This document shows, piece after piece, positions 1 to 9,700 of a stretch of 12,367 nucleotides of DNA (the first letter of the stretch is position 1; every line of letters begins with the position of its first letter). The notes under the pieces are model-generated. The model searched no databases. It was not told the origin of the DNA and saw nothing but the letters and a program-made list of their open reading frames with translations. The position numbers and the translations under genes are program-made. This DNA is from Bacteroides sp. (GTDB lineage: Bacteria; Bacteroidota; Bacteroidia; Bacteroidales; Bacteroidaceae), in assembly GCA_021204375.1 (NCBI GenBank), contig JAJPZL010000365.1, forward strand, positions 1 to 12,367, in the 5' to 3' direction.

Positions 1-31
1 ATATAAAATAAATAAAGCAGTTACAAAGCTA

Positions 32-61
32 CAAAAAGAAGCCCCTGGCCCAAAACCAGGG
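32..61 (-). terminator. Rho-independent terminator of the four-gene envelope operon
   Basis: Read on the minus strand, a 6-bp G/C stem (CCCTGG paired with CCAGGG, plus-strand arms 43-48 and 56-61, 7-base loop) is followed by GC and then a T-rich run, TTCTTTTTG. It lies about 90 bases past the tandem TGA-TAG stops of the last gene, which is where an operon terminator would be expected. The stem is short, so the strength is uncertain. I see no gene in positions 1-148. Confidence 0.6.
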
Positions 62-148
62 ACAACCCTATTACACTTATTATAATTATTCCATTTATCC
101 TCTCTGAAAAGCCCGTGACCACTTTTTCACCGTATCCATTCTCCCCTA

Positions 149-1848
149 TCAGGGTATCACCTCTATCACCGCCGTCCCGCTTACCGGATCCCAGGTGGTA
201 GTGATCCCCTCTACATTCACCAGAAAACTCCCTGTCAGGTCAGAAGTAGTAAAAGGAATGATCACTTCATTTTGCCCCCCGGTTACCACTTCAGGCATCC
301 AGAGCAGGGTATGGCGGTAATCGGGCAAACGCCTGTATACACTTTGCGGATCCCTATAATCCGGCATATCGAAATGACGTTTAGGAAGTGTTCCTTCGTA
401 ATCAAAGAACTGGGTATCTCTTCCTACCCGAAGCCCGGGATAATCATGCTTATAGGTATGGAAAAAGACAATCCCGTTGAAGATACTTTCACTAAAGGTA
501 TAATAACCCGAATAGATATCAATTTTCTCTACCAGCAAGGGATCATAATTAAAGATCACATTGTGGTCGCTGATAGGTACCCCATCTACCAGAAGTAACG
601 TATTATCCCGGTTAAAACCCACCCGTTCTTCGGTAAGAATAGAAAGGCTGCGATCTTGTCCCCGCCGGGTGAACCGAAGAGGAGTAATAAACTCTATTAC
701 AATATCCTGCATGGTGGGGAAACGCATATACTCATCCAGTTTATAGACCCAGTCGGGTTGGGTACGGATATATCCGGGAATTACATCGGTACGACTCACC
801 GAATCGGCTATATAGAGTTGGGTAGCCTGCACCCCTATGGCTCTCTCCTGCAAAGCCTTTTCCCACTCAGGACGCAAGGAGAGCCGGGGAAGTTCTTTGA
901 AAGAGTGCTTCACAAAAGGAGGTACCATATCTACACGGAACTTATCCTTATCCTCCAGGCTAAAGCCTATGGTAGCTGCCTCTCTCTTTCCGGTAATACG
1001 CCGGGTATAAAAAGTGACCTGGCTGTTTTCCGGATGGGTCTGCCCCCTGAACAGGGTCATATTATCTCCTACAAAGGCAAACATAGGGGCTACTCCCTGC
1101 CCGTTGGCAGGCTTGCCGGTTTCAGCATCCATAATCTGTCCCTCTATAATATGTCCTTCGTATTCGGGAAGATAGGTAGTACCCACAGGATAGGGAGGCT
1201 GTGAAAGAAGAGACTGCTGCTAGCCGGCCAGTGTAGAAGAGGGAATACCCGTATAAATATCATTCCCGGCCACCGATACGGTAAGAGAGTGTATATTCTC
1301 CGGAACTCCTGCCAGCCGTAACTGAACCTCGCTGCGCCGGGAGTAAGCTGCTTGATCGGTGGTTACAGAAAGGGTTGATCCCGGCGATTGTACAGCAGCA
1401 ATACCAGGAGTTATCTCGGTACTATCAACCGGAACAGAGTTATCTTTCTCAAACGGATTAAGTATACTCACTATTTTATTGAAAAAGATACTCTCTTCTT
1501 CATTCCGCATATAACGTGTATAGGCACTTAACCGGTAATTACCGGTAGAAAGTCCGGCGGGAAGTTCCATCCACCCCTCTCCGACCCCTGCAGAGATATC
1601 CACTTTCGCCTGTACCACCGGATAATCTTCACTAAGAAGTTCTATATACCCACTTTGCTCAGCGAATCGGGCACTCCCTGATGATCGGTTGTATAGAGTT
1701 TCAACCAGAGTATCTCTCCGGCAACATAGACATTTTTATTAGTCTGCACATAGACTCTTTCCCGGAAAGGTTCCTGAGCTTTTCCGGTCTGTACCCATAG
1801 CAATATGACAAGTGCAGGAATAAAAACTATTTTACTTATGTTCTTCAT
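149..1848 (-). pseudogene. Broken gene: secreted MG2 (macroglobulin-like) protein with C-terminal TonB-plug-like domain
   Basis: The ATG at 1846-1848 begins a signal peptide (MKNISK, hydrophobic core, then GKA before Q25). An MG2-like domain follows, with the hallmarks VYVQTNKNVYVAGE and NYRLSAYTRYMRN. About residues 378-466 resemble a TonB-receptor plug (LLLVDGVPI, EKIDIYSG), but no beta-barrel follows. The repaired frame is 566 codons and ends in tandem stops TGA-TAG. Two lesions break it. One T is missing near 1648, where KVG must continue as YIELLSEDYPV in the next frame. An in-frame TAG lies at 1220-1222, with clear homologous-looking sequence on both sides. Relatives are usually annotated as MG2 or plug-domain proteins and often sit in Bacteroidetes envelope operons. 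A role in binding or processing an extracellular polymer, or in partnering the TonB receptor, is inference. The gene lies 6 bases after the DUF4249 gene, so it is the last gene of the operon. Confidence 0.8.
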
Positions 1849-1854
1849 CTCTTT

Positions 1855-3021
1855 TTATAGGTTATCCGTAGGCCAGAAATCGGGTTTATTCTTACCGGCA
1901 TTGGCTTTGGTACGACAATCCAGACAGCTTTTCAGGGAATAAACATTCCCATTCATATCGGTATAATAATATTGATACATACGCCTTAAAGATGCCTCAT
2001 CCATTCCCGGGTTCATACTCATTAACTGACTCATTGTATAACTCATACACGATCTTGAAACAGGCTCATATAATCCTTCCTCCCGCTCTACATACCGTTC
2101 CTTAGTAGTCGTTGTGGCAACTTCAATGTATCCGATCATAGTCAGCGAAGGATCAGATTCACAGGCAATATTACCCCGTACTTCGGTAGGCATGGGAGCA
2201 AACAGTCCGGAACTCTCTTCTACATTTTTCTGAAGATTAGAGAAATAGCCATACGCCTCTTTTCGAAGGATCTGCTGGTTTACCTGGATATAATAAAGTA
2301 CCGAAAAACGTTCATCCTCAGGAGTCCTCTCCATAAGCCGTTTGTTACGGACCCTATTTCCTTCCATAGCAAGACTACTATCCAGAATAAAGGTACTGGA
2401 TGCAGCATTTCCCCAGCAATAATAAATATTATTACCGGTGTCCAGGTCATAAGGAAGAATGGTACCATCCTCCAGTTCTTCTCCTGCTGCAAAAAGAGTC
2501 GACCAAACTTCCCAATACTCTTCATACGTCCACCTGTAATAATAAGATTGGTTCAAAGGATCGTGGGTATTTACACAGAAGTATATGGGCATCCCTTCTC
2601 CCTCCTTAATATAATGCAGGGATTCCATCTCCGGAGTAATAAGTGGAGCCAGAAAACCAGAACGGTACTCTTTTCCATCGAGCGCAATATAGAGACGGTA
2701 TTCAAGCTCACTGCTGAGTTCCTCCATCTCTACCCTGTACTCCCCGGGAGAAACCATTTCCAACCGCTCTGTACGGGTGTTGTCACTCCGTTCGATATAT
2801 ACATCCGCATTTTCAATCCAGACACTGTTATCCAGGTCGGCAGTAAGTCCCACACTCCGGCTCAGTTTAATAAGGGTTTCCCCACCGGTAATAGAGCCTT
2901 CCACCACCAACAGGTTCTCCACCTCTTCAATACCGGAAGGAGTATAGTCGGACACACAACCCGGGATCAAACATACAAGCACAATGCTACTCAGGATAAA
3001 ATATTTTATAGACTGTTTCAT
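1855..3021 (-). CDS. DUF4249 family lipoprotein
   Basis: This is an intact 388-residue protein. It has a lipoprotein-type signal: positive residues, a hydrophobic stretch, then IPGC, which makes Cys22 the likely lipidated residue. The mature part starts with an Ig-like beta-rich stretch (LLVVEGSITGGETLIKLSRS), as in DUF4249 proteins. It ends with the cysteine-rich tail typical of the family (SCLDCRTK, then KPDFWP). Several other cysteines (YFCVN, YYCWG, IACES, SRSCMS) could form disulfides outside the cytoplasm. DUF4249 genes are commonly found next to TonB-dependent receptors in Bacteroidetes. Their molecular role is not established, and acting as a surface-exposed or periplasmic partner of the receptor is inference. 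The gene sits 35 bases downstream of the receptor gene and 6 bases before the MG2 gene. It is the only undamaged member of the operon, though damage upstream may reduce its expression. Confidence 0.88.
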   Translation of the reverse strand: MKQSIKYFILSSIVLVCLIPGCVSDYTPSGIEEVENLLVVEGSITGGETLIKLSRSVGLTADLDNSVWIENADVYIERSDNTRTERLEMVSPGEYRVEMEELSSELEYRLYIALDGKEYRSGFLAPLITPEMESLHYIKEGEGMPIYFCVNTHDPLNQSYYYRWTYEEYWEVWSTLFAAGEELEDGTILPYDLDTGNNIYYCWGNAASSTFILDSSLAMEGNRVRNKRLMERTPEDERFSVLYYIQVNQQILRKEAYGYFSNLQKNVEESSGLFAPMPTEVRGNIACESDPSLTMIGYIEVATTTTKERYVEREEGLYEPVSRSCMSYTMSQLMSMNPGMDEASLRRMYQYYYTDMNGNVYSLKSCLDCRTKANAGKNKPDFWPTDNL

Positions 3022-3056
3022 GGATCAATAGTTATAATTTACCTATAGGTTAAAGA

Positions 3057-5797
3057 TCAGAATTTTATATTATAAGACACATACGGGATAGGTATTCCGA
3101 AAATAGCCATCTTATACCCTTTCAAATAACCGTTCTCTGATACATAATATACAGAGTAGGCATTCTTACGCCCCGTAAGGTTATATACCCCGAAAGAGAT
3201 CATACTGTGGGTAAGAAGTGTCAGGTGATGACTGGGTTCTATATTGAAAGCAAAGTCCATACGGAAGAAATCCGGAATACGGTACTGGTTACGTTCGGAA
3301 TAGTAAATATACTAGCTACCGTTATACCAGTATTTGGAAACGGGCAGTGTAACCGGGCGGCCCGTACTGTAATCACAATTCAGCGAAGCACTATAACGAC
3401 GGGTAAATTTATAATTACCGACAAATTTCAGTTCATGAGGTTTATCATAATCAGCCACATACCAGTCTCCCCCATTCATCGGTTCGGCAATCCGGAGATC
3501 CTTCTGCCGAAGCTGGGTATGTGAATAGGTATAACTTACCCAACTATTCAGTTTTCCTCCGGGCTTTTTGATCATAAACTCCACTCCGTACGCCCGTCCT
3601 TTGGTCTCCAGCACATCGGTTTCAATGTGATGGTTCATAGCCAGTTCCGCACCACTACGGTAATCCAGATAGTTATTCATGGTTTTATAGTATCCCTCCA
3701 GCGAAAGTTCCAGGTTGTTATTCATCAGGTTACTATATATACCTGCTGCGATCTGGTTTCCGGTCTGGGGACGGATATTGACATCACTCAGCTTCCAGGT
3801 ATCAGTAGGCGACATGATCGTAGTATTGGATAGTTTATGAATATATTGCCGCATGGTATTGAATCCTGCTTTTACAGAAAGATTATCCAGGATCTCATAA
3901 CGGGTGGAAAGGCGATATTCAGCTCCATGCCAGATTTTAAGTACCTCACTGCCCGATACCTCTTCGGTAACTGTCTCTAAAGAAGGAAGTTCGTCCGAAA
4001 CATACAGATTATAAGTACGGGGACCCAATACATTAAAGAGAGAGTAACGGATACCGGCATTGATAGAGAATTTATCGGTAATATCCCAGTTATCTCCAAC
4101 ATAGAAGGCAGACTCCAGCGCCCGTTCTTTCTGCATAATATCAGGTACGATGAGAGAATTTTCCCTATGAGGAAGATACTTCCCGGGCATCAGATCGTAA
4201 AAGGTTCCATTGTACCCGAAGCTTATTTCGTGATCAGTATGAGGTTTCCAGGTAAAATCTGCCTTGGCAAAATATTGATTGATGCGGAAAGAGAGATCGT
4301 AAGCAATCTCCTCCTGCTCGCTTTCAGTAGTGGTATAGCCATAATGGTCATAACCGGCACTGAAATTTCCCACTGTTTCCGGCCCGAATATATGCCGCCA
4401 TTTGGCTGAAGCATTGGTATTCTGATAAGCATATTTATCGTACTCATTAAAACTGAAACGGTCGTGGCTGAAGTAACCGTTGACAGTAAGCAGGTCACGT
4501 TCTCCGAAACGGTGGTTAACAGCAGCGTTCAGGTCATAGAATCCGGCCTTGCCGTTTTTATAACCACTCTTTTCAGGAAGCCGTTTAAGGATCCAGTCTG
4601 AATAGGTAGTACGTCCTCCCAGCAGGAAATTGGTTCTTTTTCCCATAGGACCTTCAAAACTGAGGCGACTGGTGAGAAGCCCGATACTGGCCGAACCGGT
4701 TAGTTTCTCTTTGTTCCCTTCCCGGGTATTAATATCTAATACAGAAGAGATGCGTCCACCATACTTAGAGGGAATACTACTTTTATAGAGTTCCATTTCG
4801 CTCACTACATCCGGGTTGAATGCTGAAAAGAATCCGAAAAGATGGGTAGGATTATAGATAGTTCCTTCATTAAACAGGATCAGGTTCTGATCGGTAGAAC
4901 CTCCACGTACGTTGAACCCACTGGAAACCTCTCCTACCGATTTTACTCCGGGAAGCGACATCACTATACGAAGAATACCAATCTCTCCGAAGGCAGTAGG
5001 CACATTCTTTACGGCTGCCAGTTTCAACCGCTGTACCCCCATGGTAGTAGCCCGGACATTGGCTATCCGTTCGGAAGAGACGGTCAGTTCATCCAGTTCA
5101 TAGACCTGTTCTTCCAGTTCAATATCCAGCGCACCACCAGTATGAAGCAGGATCTGACGTTTAGTATCGGTAAGCCCCACTCCCTGTACAAAAAGGTCGT
5201 GTCTTCCCGCAGGAAGCTCTATCTCATAATTTCCATCCATATCGATAGTAACCCCGATACCAAGATCCCGGTTGAAGATGGTAATACACGGCATGGGATC
5301 ACCGGTCTTATAGTTGGATACATTTCCGGATAAAATAACACTCCCGGTTATTGCCCTGCTGGCCTCTCCCACTTCATATACCTTATTCTCAGAAGTAGCC
5401 TTCTGGTTTTTCCTACGCAGGAAGAGAGCCAGTGCAGATAGTTCTTCCCCACCCGAATCACTCCAGCGAAGAAAATAGTCTTCCGGCAGCTGAACCTGAA
5501 CTCTGTTTCCCGGGGAACTATAAAGATATGATCCTGATAGATGCTCAGTTCCAGATCTTTCTCGTTTACAACCTCTGATAATATCCGCACCGGGTCACCC
5601 GAAGTGAGGGTTACGGTGACCTTTGTAGTATCAGCGATCTGTAAATTGCAAAAAACACGATAAGAAGTAGTAGCTTCCACCACATTCAGAAGTTCCCTGA
5701 GCGGTTCCTGCCGGAGATCCATAGCAACGAGAGTCTGGGCCTGGCTTACAGGAAGTAGTATGCAAAGTGCAACCAATATACAGATATATGTTCTCAT
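3057..5797 (-). pseudogene. Broken gene: STN-domain TonB-dependent outer-membrane receptor
   Basis: The repaired frame is 913 codons. Residues 1-20 form a signal peptide (MRTYICILVA, ending SQAQ). Residues 21-100 match an STN domain (QEPLRELLNVV, DPVRILSEVV, IYQDHIFIVPR). A carboxypeptidase-regulatory-like fold covers about 150-235, a plug about 250-358 (FNVRGGSTDQNLILFNEGT, GGRISSVLDI), and the rest is the 22-strand-type barrel ending in YVSYNIKF with the terminal Phe needed for outer-membrane assembly. Two lesions break it. One G is missing near 5495: after codon 101 (ETEFR) the frame must shift to VQLPEDYF. An in-frame TAG lies at 3312-3314 (codon 829), cutting off the last 84 codons. Translation as written gives a 149-residue STN fragment, and any downstream product would lack the final barrel strands. 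STN domains often signal to FecR-type anti-sigma factors, but none is in this window. The ATG follows the preceding stop by 3 bases. Substrate unknown. Confidence 0.88.
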
Positions 5798-5800
5798 AAC

Positions 5801-6507
5801 TTACCGGGGCAATTCTTCGTAGTGTTCAACAATAGCAGTAATAAACGCGATAGGGTCTTTTTTAAAATTCAGCTTATTGCGACGCACATAACTATCCAGC
5901 TCTTTTTTATGTGATCTGAACTGTTTCAGTAGCGCGCCTTTGCTGTTCACTGTGTAATATTGACCGTCGTTGAGCAAATAATAGGTAGATTTTTTGTCAG
6001 AGAAAAAGTTTTCCACCCTGCGATCCACAACCTGGGAGTGAAATATTTATTCTGTTTTTCCAGAACGGTATGTTCTCCCTGGTATACCTGAATGTAATAT
6101 CCGGTAGAAGGAGAACCCGGTAAACTGTTTTTAGTATGGTAAATAACCCGGCTTCCATGAAAATCAGCCTATCCTAAGTAATCACCGACCAGAATAATAT
6201 TGAATTTTTTATCGGGAGAGATAATAATAAGTTCATCCCGGTACACATCCAGGCGAAGCAGGACATCCTCGTAAACAACCCCGTCATAATATAGAGTTGC
6301 AGGCGCATGAGAGTCATCTATTCAGTAAGGATGGCCCACAATACCTGTCATATACTTCAGTTGTTCTTTACCGGAATAAAGAGAAACATAATTTCCTGCT
6401 ACCGAGCAGTAGTGGTCTGCCAGTTGTTTTACCTGGGCACGCCTTTCCTGTGCCCCAAGGTAGAAAGATCCCGGCAAGAGTAAAATAGCTAATAAGAGTG
6501 TTTTCAT
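5801..6507 (-). pseudogene. Broken gene: small secreted protein of unknown function, first gene of the operon
   Basis: The ATG at 6505-6507 starts a signal peptide (MKTLLLAILLLPGSFYLGAQ). The repaired frame is 235 codons. Three lesions interrupt it: TGA at 6322-6324 (codon 62, after VGHPY), TAG at 6169-6171 (codon 113, after GDYLG), and one missing C near 6034-6036, where KYFTP must shift to QVVDRRVENFF. Between the lesions the frame stays sensible, with runs such as ATLYYDGVVYEDVLLRLD and GYYIQVYQGEHTV, alternating hydrophobic and charged residues, which suggests a beta-rich fold. The tail is basic and helical (LKQFRSHKKELDSYVRRNK). I recognise no named domain. Its position just upstream of the receptor, with a 3-base gap, suggests an accessory envelope protein of the same complex. 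That role is inference. As written it would yield only a 61-residue peptide, mostly signal sequence. Confidence 0.72.
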
Positions 6508-6542
6508 CCAGAGTATATTAATACTTTAACGCTGTATCTTCG

Positions 6543-6561
6543 TTCGAATACTTTATTCGAA
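6543..6561. repeat. Perfect hyphenated palindrome in the operon leader
   Basis: TTCGAATA, three bases, TATTCGAA: an 8+8 perfect inverted repeat with a 3-base spacer, 36 bases upstream of the first gene's ATG and downstream of the candidate promoter. It could be a regulator-binding site or a leader-RNA hairpin. A smaller one, AGTAT/ATACT (6512-6516 and 6521-6525), lies nearer the start codon. No function can be assigned from sequence. Confidence 0.6.
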
Positions 6562-6606
6562 ATTCTTTAAAGTAAATCTTAAGGTTACTGAGTGTAGGTA
6601 GGATGG

Positions 6607-6637
6607 CAAAAATAGACAAATATTCCGGATTTTCAAC
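6607..6637 (-). promoter_or_regulatory. Candidate Bacteroidetes-type promoter of the envelope operon
   Basis: On the minus strand there is TATTTTTG (plus strand 6607-6614), an exact fit to the Bacteroides -7 consensus TAnnTTTG. Nineteen bases upstream lies TTG (in GTTG, plus strand 6634-6637), close to the -33 TTTG box. The predicted transcript would start near position 6600, giving a leader of about 90 bases that contains the palindrome at 6543-6561. It lies downstream of the terminator of the regulator gene, so the operon probably has its own promoter. Confidence 0.5.
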
Positions 6638-6705
6638 AATAAGTGTTAATTTTTACAGGAATAGGTACAATTGTACTGTACTTTTTCTTTCTAAGGAAAG
6701 ATGCA

Positions 6706-6744
6706 TAAAAAACTCCCGGTCTCTTCATACAGGGACCGGGAGTT
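6706..6744 (-). terminator. Strong rho-independent terminator of the hybrid regulator gene
   Basis: Two 11-base arms pair perfectly (AACTCCCGGTC at 6711-6721 and GACCGGGAGTT at 6734-6744) around a 12-base loop. Read on the minus strand, the stem runs straight into a T-run (GTTTTTTATG). It begins 10 bases after the regulator's stop codon. It separates the regulator transcript from the envelope operon downstream. Confidence 0.88.
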
Positions 6745-6754
6745 CTTCATAAGA

Positions 6755-9700
6755 TCAATTTCCTCTTGCTATTTTCTCCTTGTATTCCGTAGGGGTCATG
6801 GCATATTTCTGCTTAAAACATTTACTAAAATAGCGGGGATCGTTTATTCCCACCATATAGGCGATCTGGGTTATATTAAACTTACCGGTCTCCATCAGCT
6901 GGACCGCCCGTTTGATACGCATCTCTTTGATAAACTTAATGGGAGCCAGGCCGGTAAGCATCTTCAGTTTTTTAAAGAAGACCGAACGACTCACGGCCAG
7001 TTCCTGTACCAGATCATCCACAACCAGTTCACCGTTATCCATATTCCTCTCCATGACTTCCAGAAGTTTATCCATGAACTTTTTATCATACAGAGACATC
7101 TCTGCTTGGTCCGGAACCTCTTCTTCCATCTGTACAGGCTTCTCCAATAGAGTAGCCCGATAGAGCTCCCGAAGTTTCCTGCGCTGCACCAGCAGGTTAT
7201 CCACCCGGGCCTTCAGGTAGGTGGCACTGAAAGGTTTAGTAATATAATCGTCAGCACCAATATCTATCCCTTCCAGTTTACTTTCAATAGCAGACTTAAC
7301 CGTCAGCAAAACAACCGGAATATGGCTGGTGGTTATATGGGTCTTTATCTCCCGGGTTACTTCGATCCCATCCTTTTTCGGCATTATTACATCGCTGATG
7401 ATCATATCGGGTAGATGTTTCAATGCTTTGTTAAGCCCCTCTACGCCATTGGACGCTTCAATGACCCGGAAAGAAGAGGAGAAGATCGTTCGCAGGAAGA
7501 AGCGGAGTTCTGCATTATCTTCAATAAGCAACAATGTCTCTTTGGCTGTCTCCTCATTATCTGGAACAGGCTGGAGATCATCTTCGGAAGCTATTAACGG
7601 AATGATCGCCTCCGTTACCTTTTCCATAGGCATCGGTTCGTCGGAATCGGCCAGAATAAAGTCTACATGTTCATCGTAATGCTCCTTCCCTTTCCGGAAC
7701 TCCACTTTAAAGCAGCTTCCCTCGCCCAGTTTGCTGTCCACTTCGATCAGGGCATAGTGCATCTCTACCAGCTCTTTCACCAAAGAGAGGCCAATCCCTG
7801 TACTGGACTGGTTAAATACATTCTTATCCATCAGGTTCTCAAACCGGTCAAAAATGGAGTTCTTCTTAGCCTCAGAGATCCCGATCCCCTGGTCCTGTAC
7901 TCCGATAGAGACCGAATCTTCATTATCATGTATAAAGACAGTGATCATTTTTCCCTGGGGAGTATATTTAAACGCATTGGAAAGAAGATTAAAGACGATC
8001 TTCTCCAATTTATCGGCATCCACCCAGAGTTTAAGACTGGATTGTTCAGACTGGAAAACAAAATCGATATGATGATCCTGCGCCAGAGACTCGAAATTAT
8101 CCATAATGCGGCGGATAAAGATAACCACATCGATCTGCTGCACTTTCATCTTCATCTTCTTGTTCTGGATCTTCCGGAAATCAAGGATCTGATTGACCAG
8201 ACGCAGCATACGTTCGGTATTCCGCTCTACGATAACCAACTGTTCGCGGACCTCATCGGGCATATGGGTATTCTTGAGCACATATTCCACAGGGCCTGCT
8301 ATCAGGGTAAGAGTGGTACGGAGTTCATGGGAAATATTGGTAAAGAACCGAAGCTTGATGTCCGAGATCTTTTGCTCTACCGTTACCTCATTTTTAAGCC
8401 GGTAGATCGTAAAGAGAATATAAACCGCCACAAAGATAACCCCCATCATGATCAGGATATAGAGCAGCATCGCCCAGGCAGTCTCCCAGAACGAAGACAA
8501 AATCGTAGCTTTCAACGCACGGTCATTCTCCACCCATACTCCGTTACTGTTGGTAGAACGTACCTTCAATACATAATCTCCTTTGGGAAGATTGGTATAG
8601 GTAGCACTCCGCTGTTTATCAATAAAGATCCACTCCGGATCAAATCCATCTAATCTATAGGCATACTGGATATTAGCAGGATTACGATAATCCAGGGCCG
8701 CAAACTGAACGGTAAAAATATTCTCTTTATGGGTTAACACTAGTTTGTCCGCATCATCCAGGTTTACTTTCAGGATGCCTTTTTCCCGGGGGATTACCTC
8801 TCTTCCGTAAACACTTAAACGGGAGAGAACGATAGAGGGAACATGGTTATCTTTCCGGATAGAGTCCGGATTAAAATAGAAAAGTCCGCTATTGGTACCA
8901 AAAAAAGAGATCTCCCTGGGAAGTATATTCGGAAGCAGAGCTTCATTGAAACGAAAACGGTAGGGAAAACTCTTCTGGTTATAATTCTCAAAGGTTCCAG
9001 ATTGTGGGATAAACTTACTGACCCCATTCTCCGTGCTGATCCATAAATTTTCCCGGGCATCTTCCCGGATGGAAAGAAGTACATCTGAGGCGAGTCCTTC
9101 ACTGGTCGTATAGGAGATAAAGGTAGCATCTTCGCCGCCGGCTCCTACATGAGTGACCCGATTAAGCCCGCCACCGAAAGTAGCTAGGTAAATAGCCCCG
9201 TTGCTCCCTACGGTGATCCAGTGTACATCGTTATTACTGAGGGTAGTGTTATCGCCGGGTACCCTAGAATAGTAATGGAAGATTACCTCCTCGGGATTGG
9301 TAAAATCACTCCGGAAAGCCAGCGTTCCTGCCGTAGTACCCACCCAGATACGGCCCTGGTAATCTCCGGTTATATAACGGGTACGGTAACAGCGGTCTAT
9401 CGAATAACCTTTCAGGTTATTACGGTGATTAATAAAGATATAGTTCCCCTCTTTATCTTTTTCGAGGTAGTTTATTACACCGCCGAAGGTAGCTACCCAG
9501 ATACGGCCCTTCACATCCTCATATACAGAGTAAACATCATCGTTACTCAGGCTGTAGATATCATCCCGGTTATAGCTGAACCGTATCAGGTCATACCTAC
9601 TTCCACGCTTTTGTGCCCTGATCAATCCGTCCCCCTTGGTAGCGATCCAGATAAAATCCTCTTTATCCTGCATAATACTATACGCTACTCCCTTTAAGGG

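Noticed and set aside
656..1204. 182-codon open frame on the plus strand
   Set aside because: Shadow of the MG2/plug gene; its translation has no family signature.
1640..6040. Programmed frameshifting at the three shift sites
   Set aside because: All three shifts have the same direction, but none has a slippery heptamer, and the same genes also carry plain stop codons.
1220..6324. Reassigned stop codons (TAG, and TGA, read as amino acids)
   Set aside because: Three of four internal stops are TAG, but one is TGA and TGA/TAA end other genes here. Three one-base deletions also occur, which recoding cannot explain, and the long regulator gene has no internal TAG.
7667..8653. 328-codon open frame on the plus strand
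   Set aside because: It is antisense to the kinase region of the regulator gene, whose minus-strand frame shows clear conserved motifs. No domain is recognisable in the antisense product.
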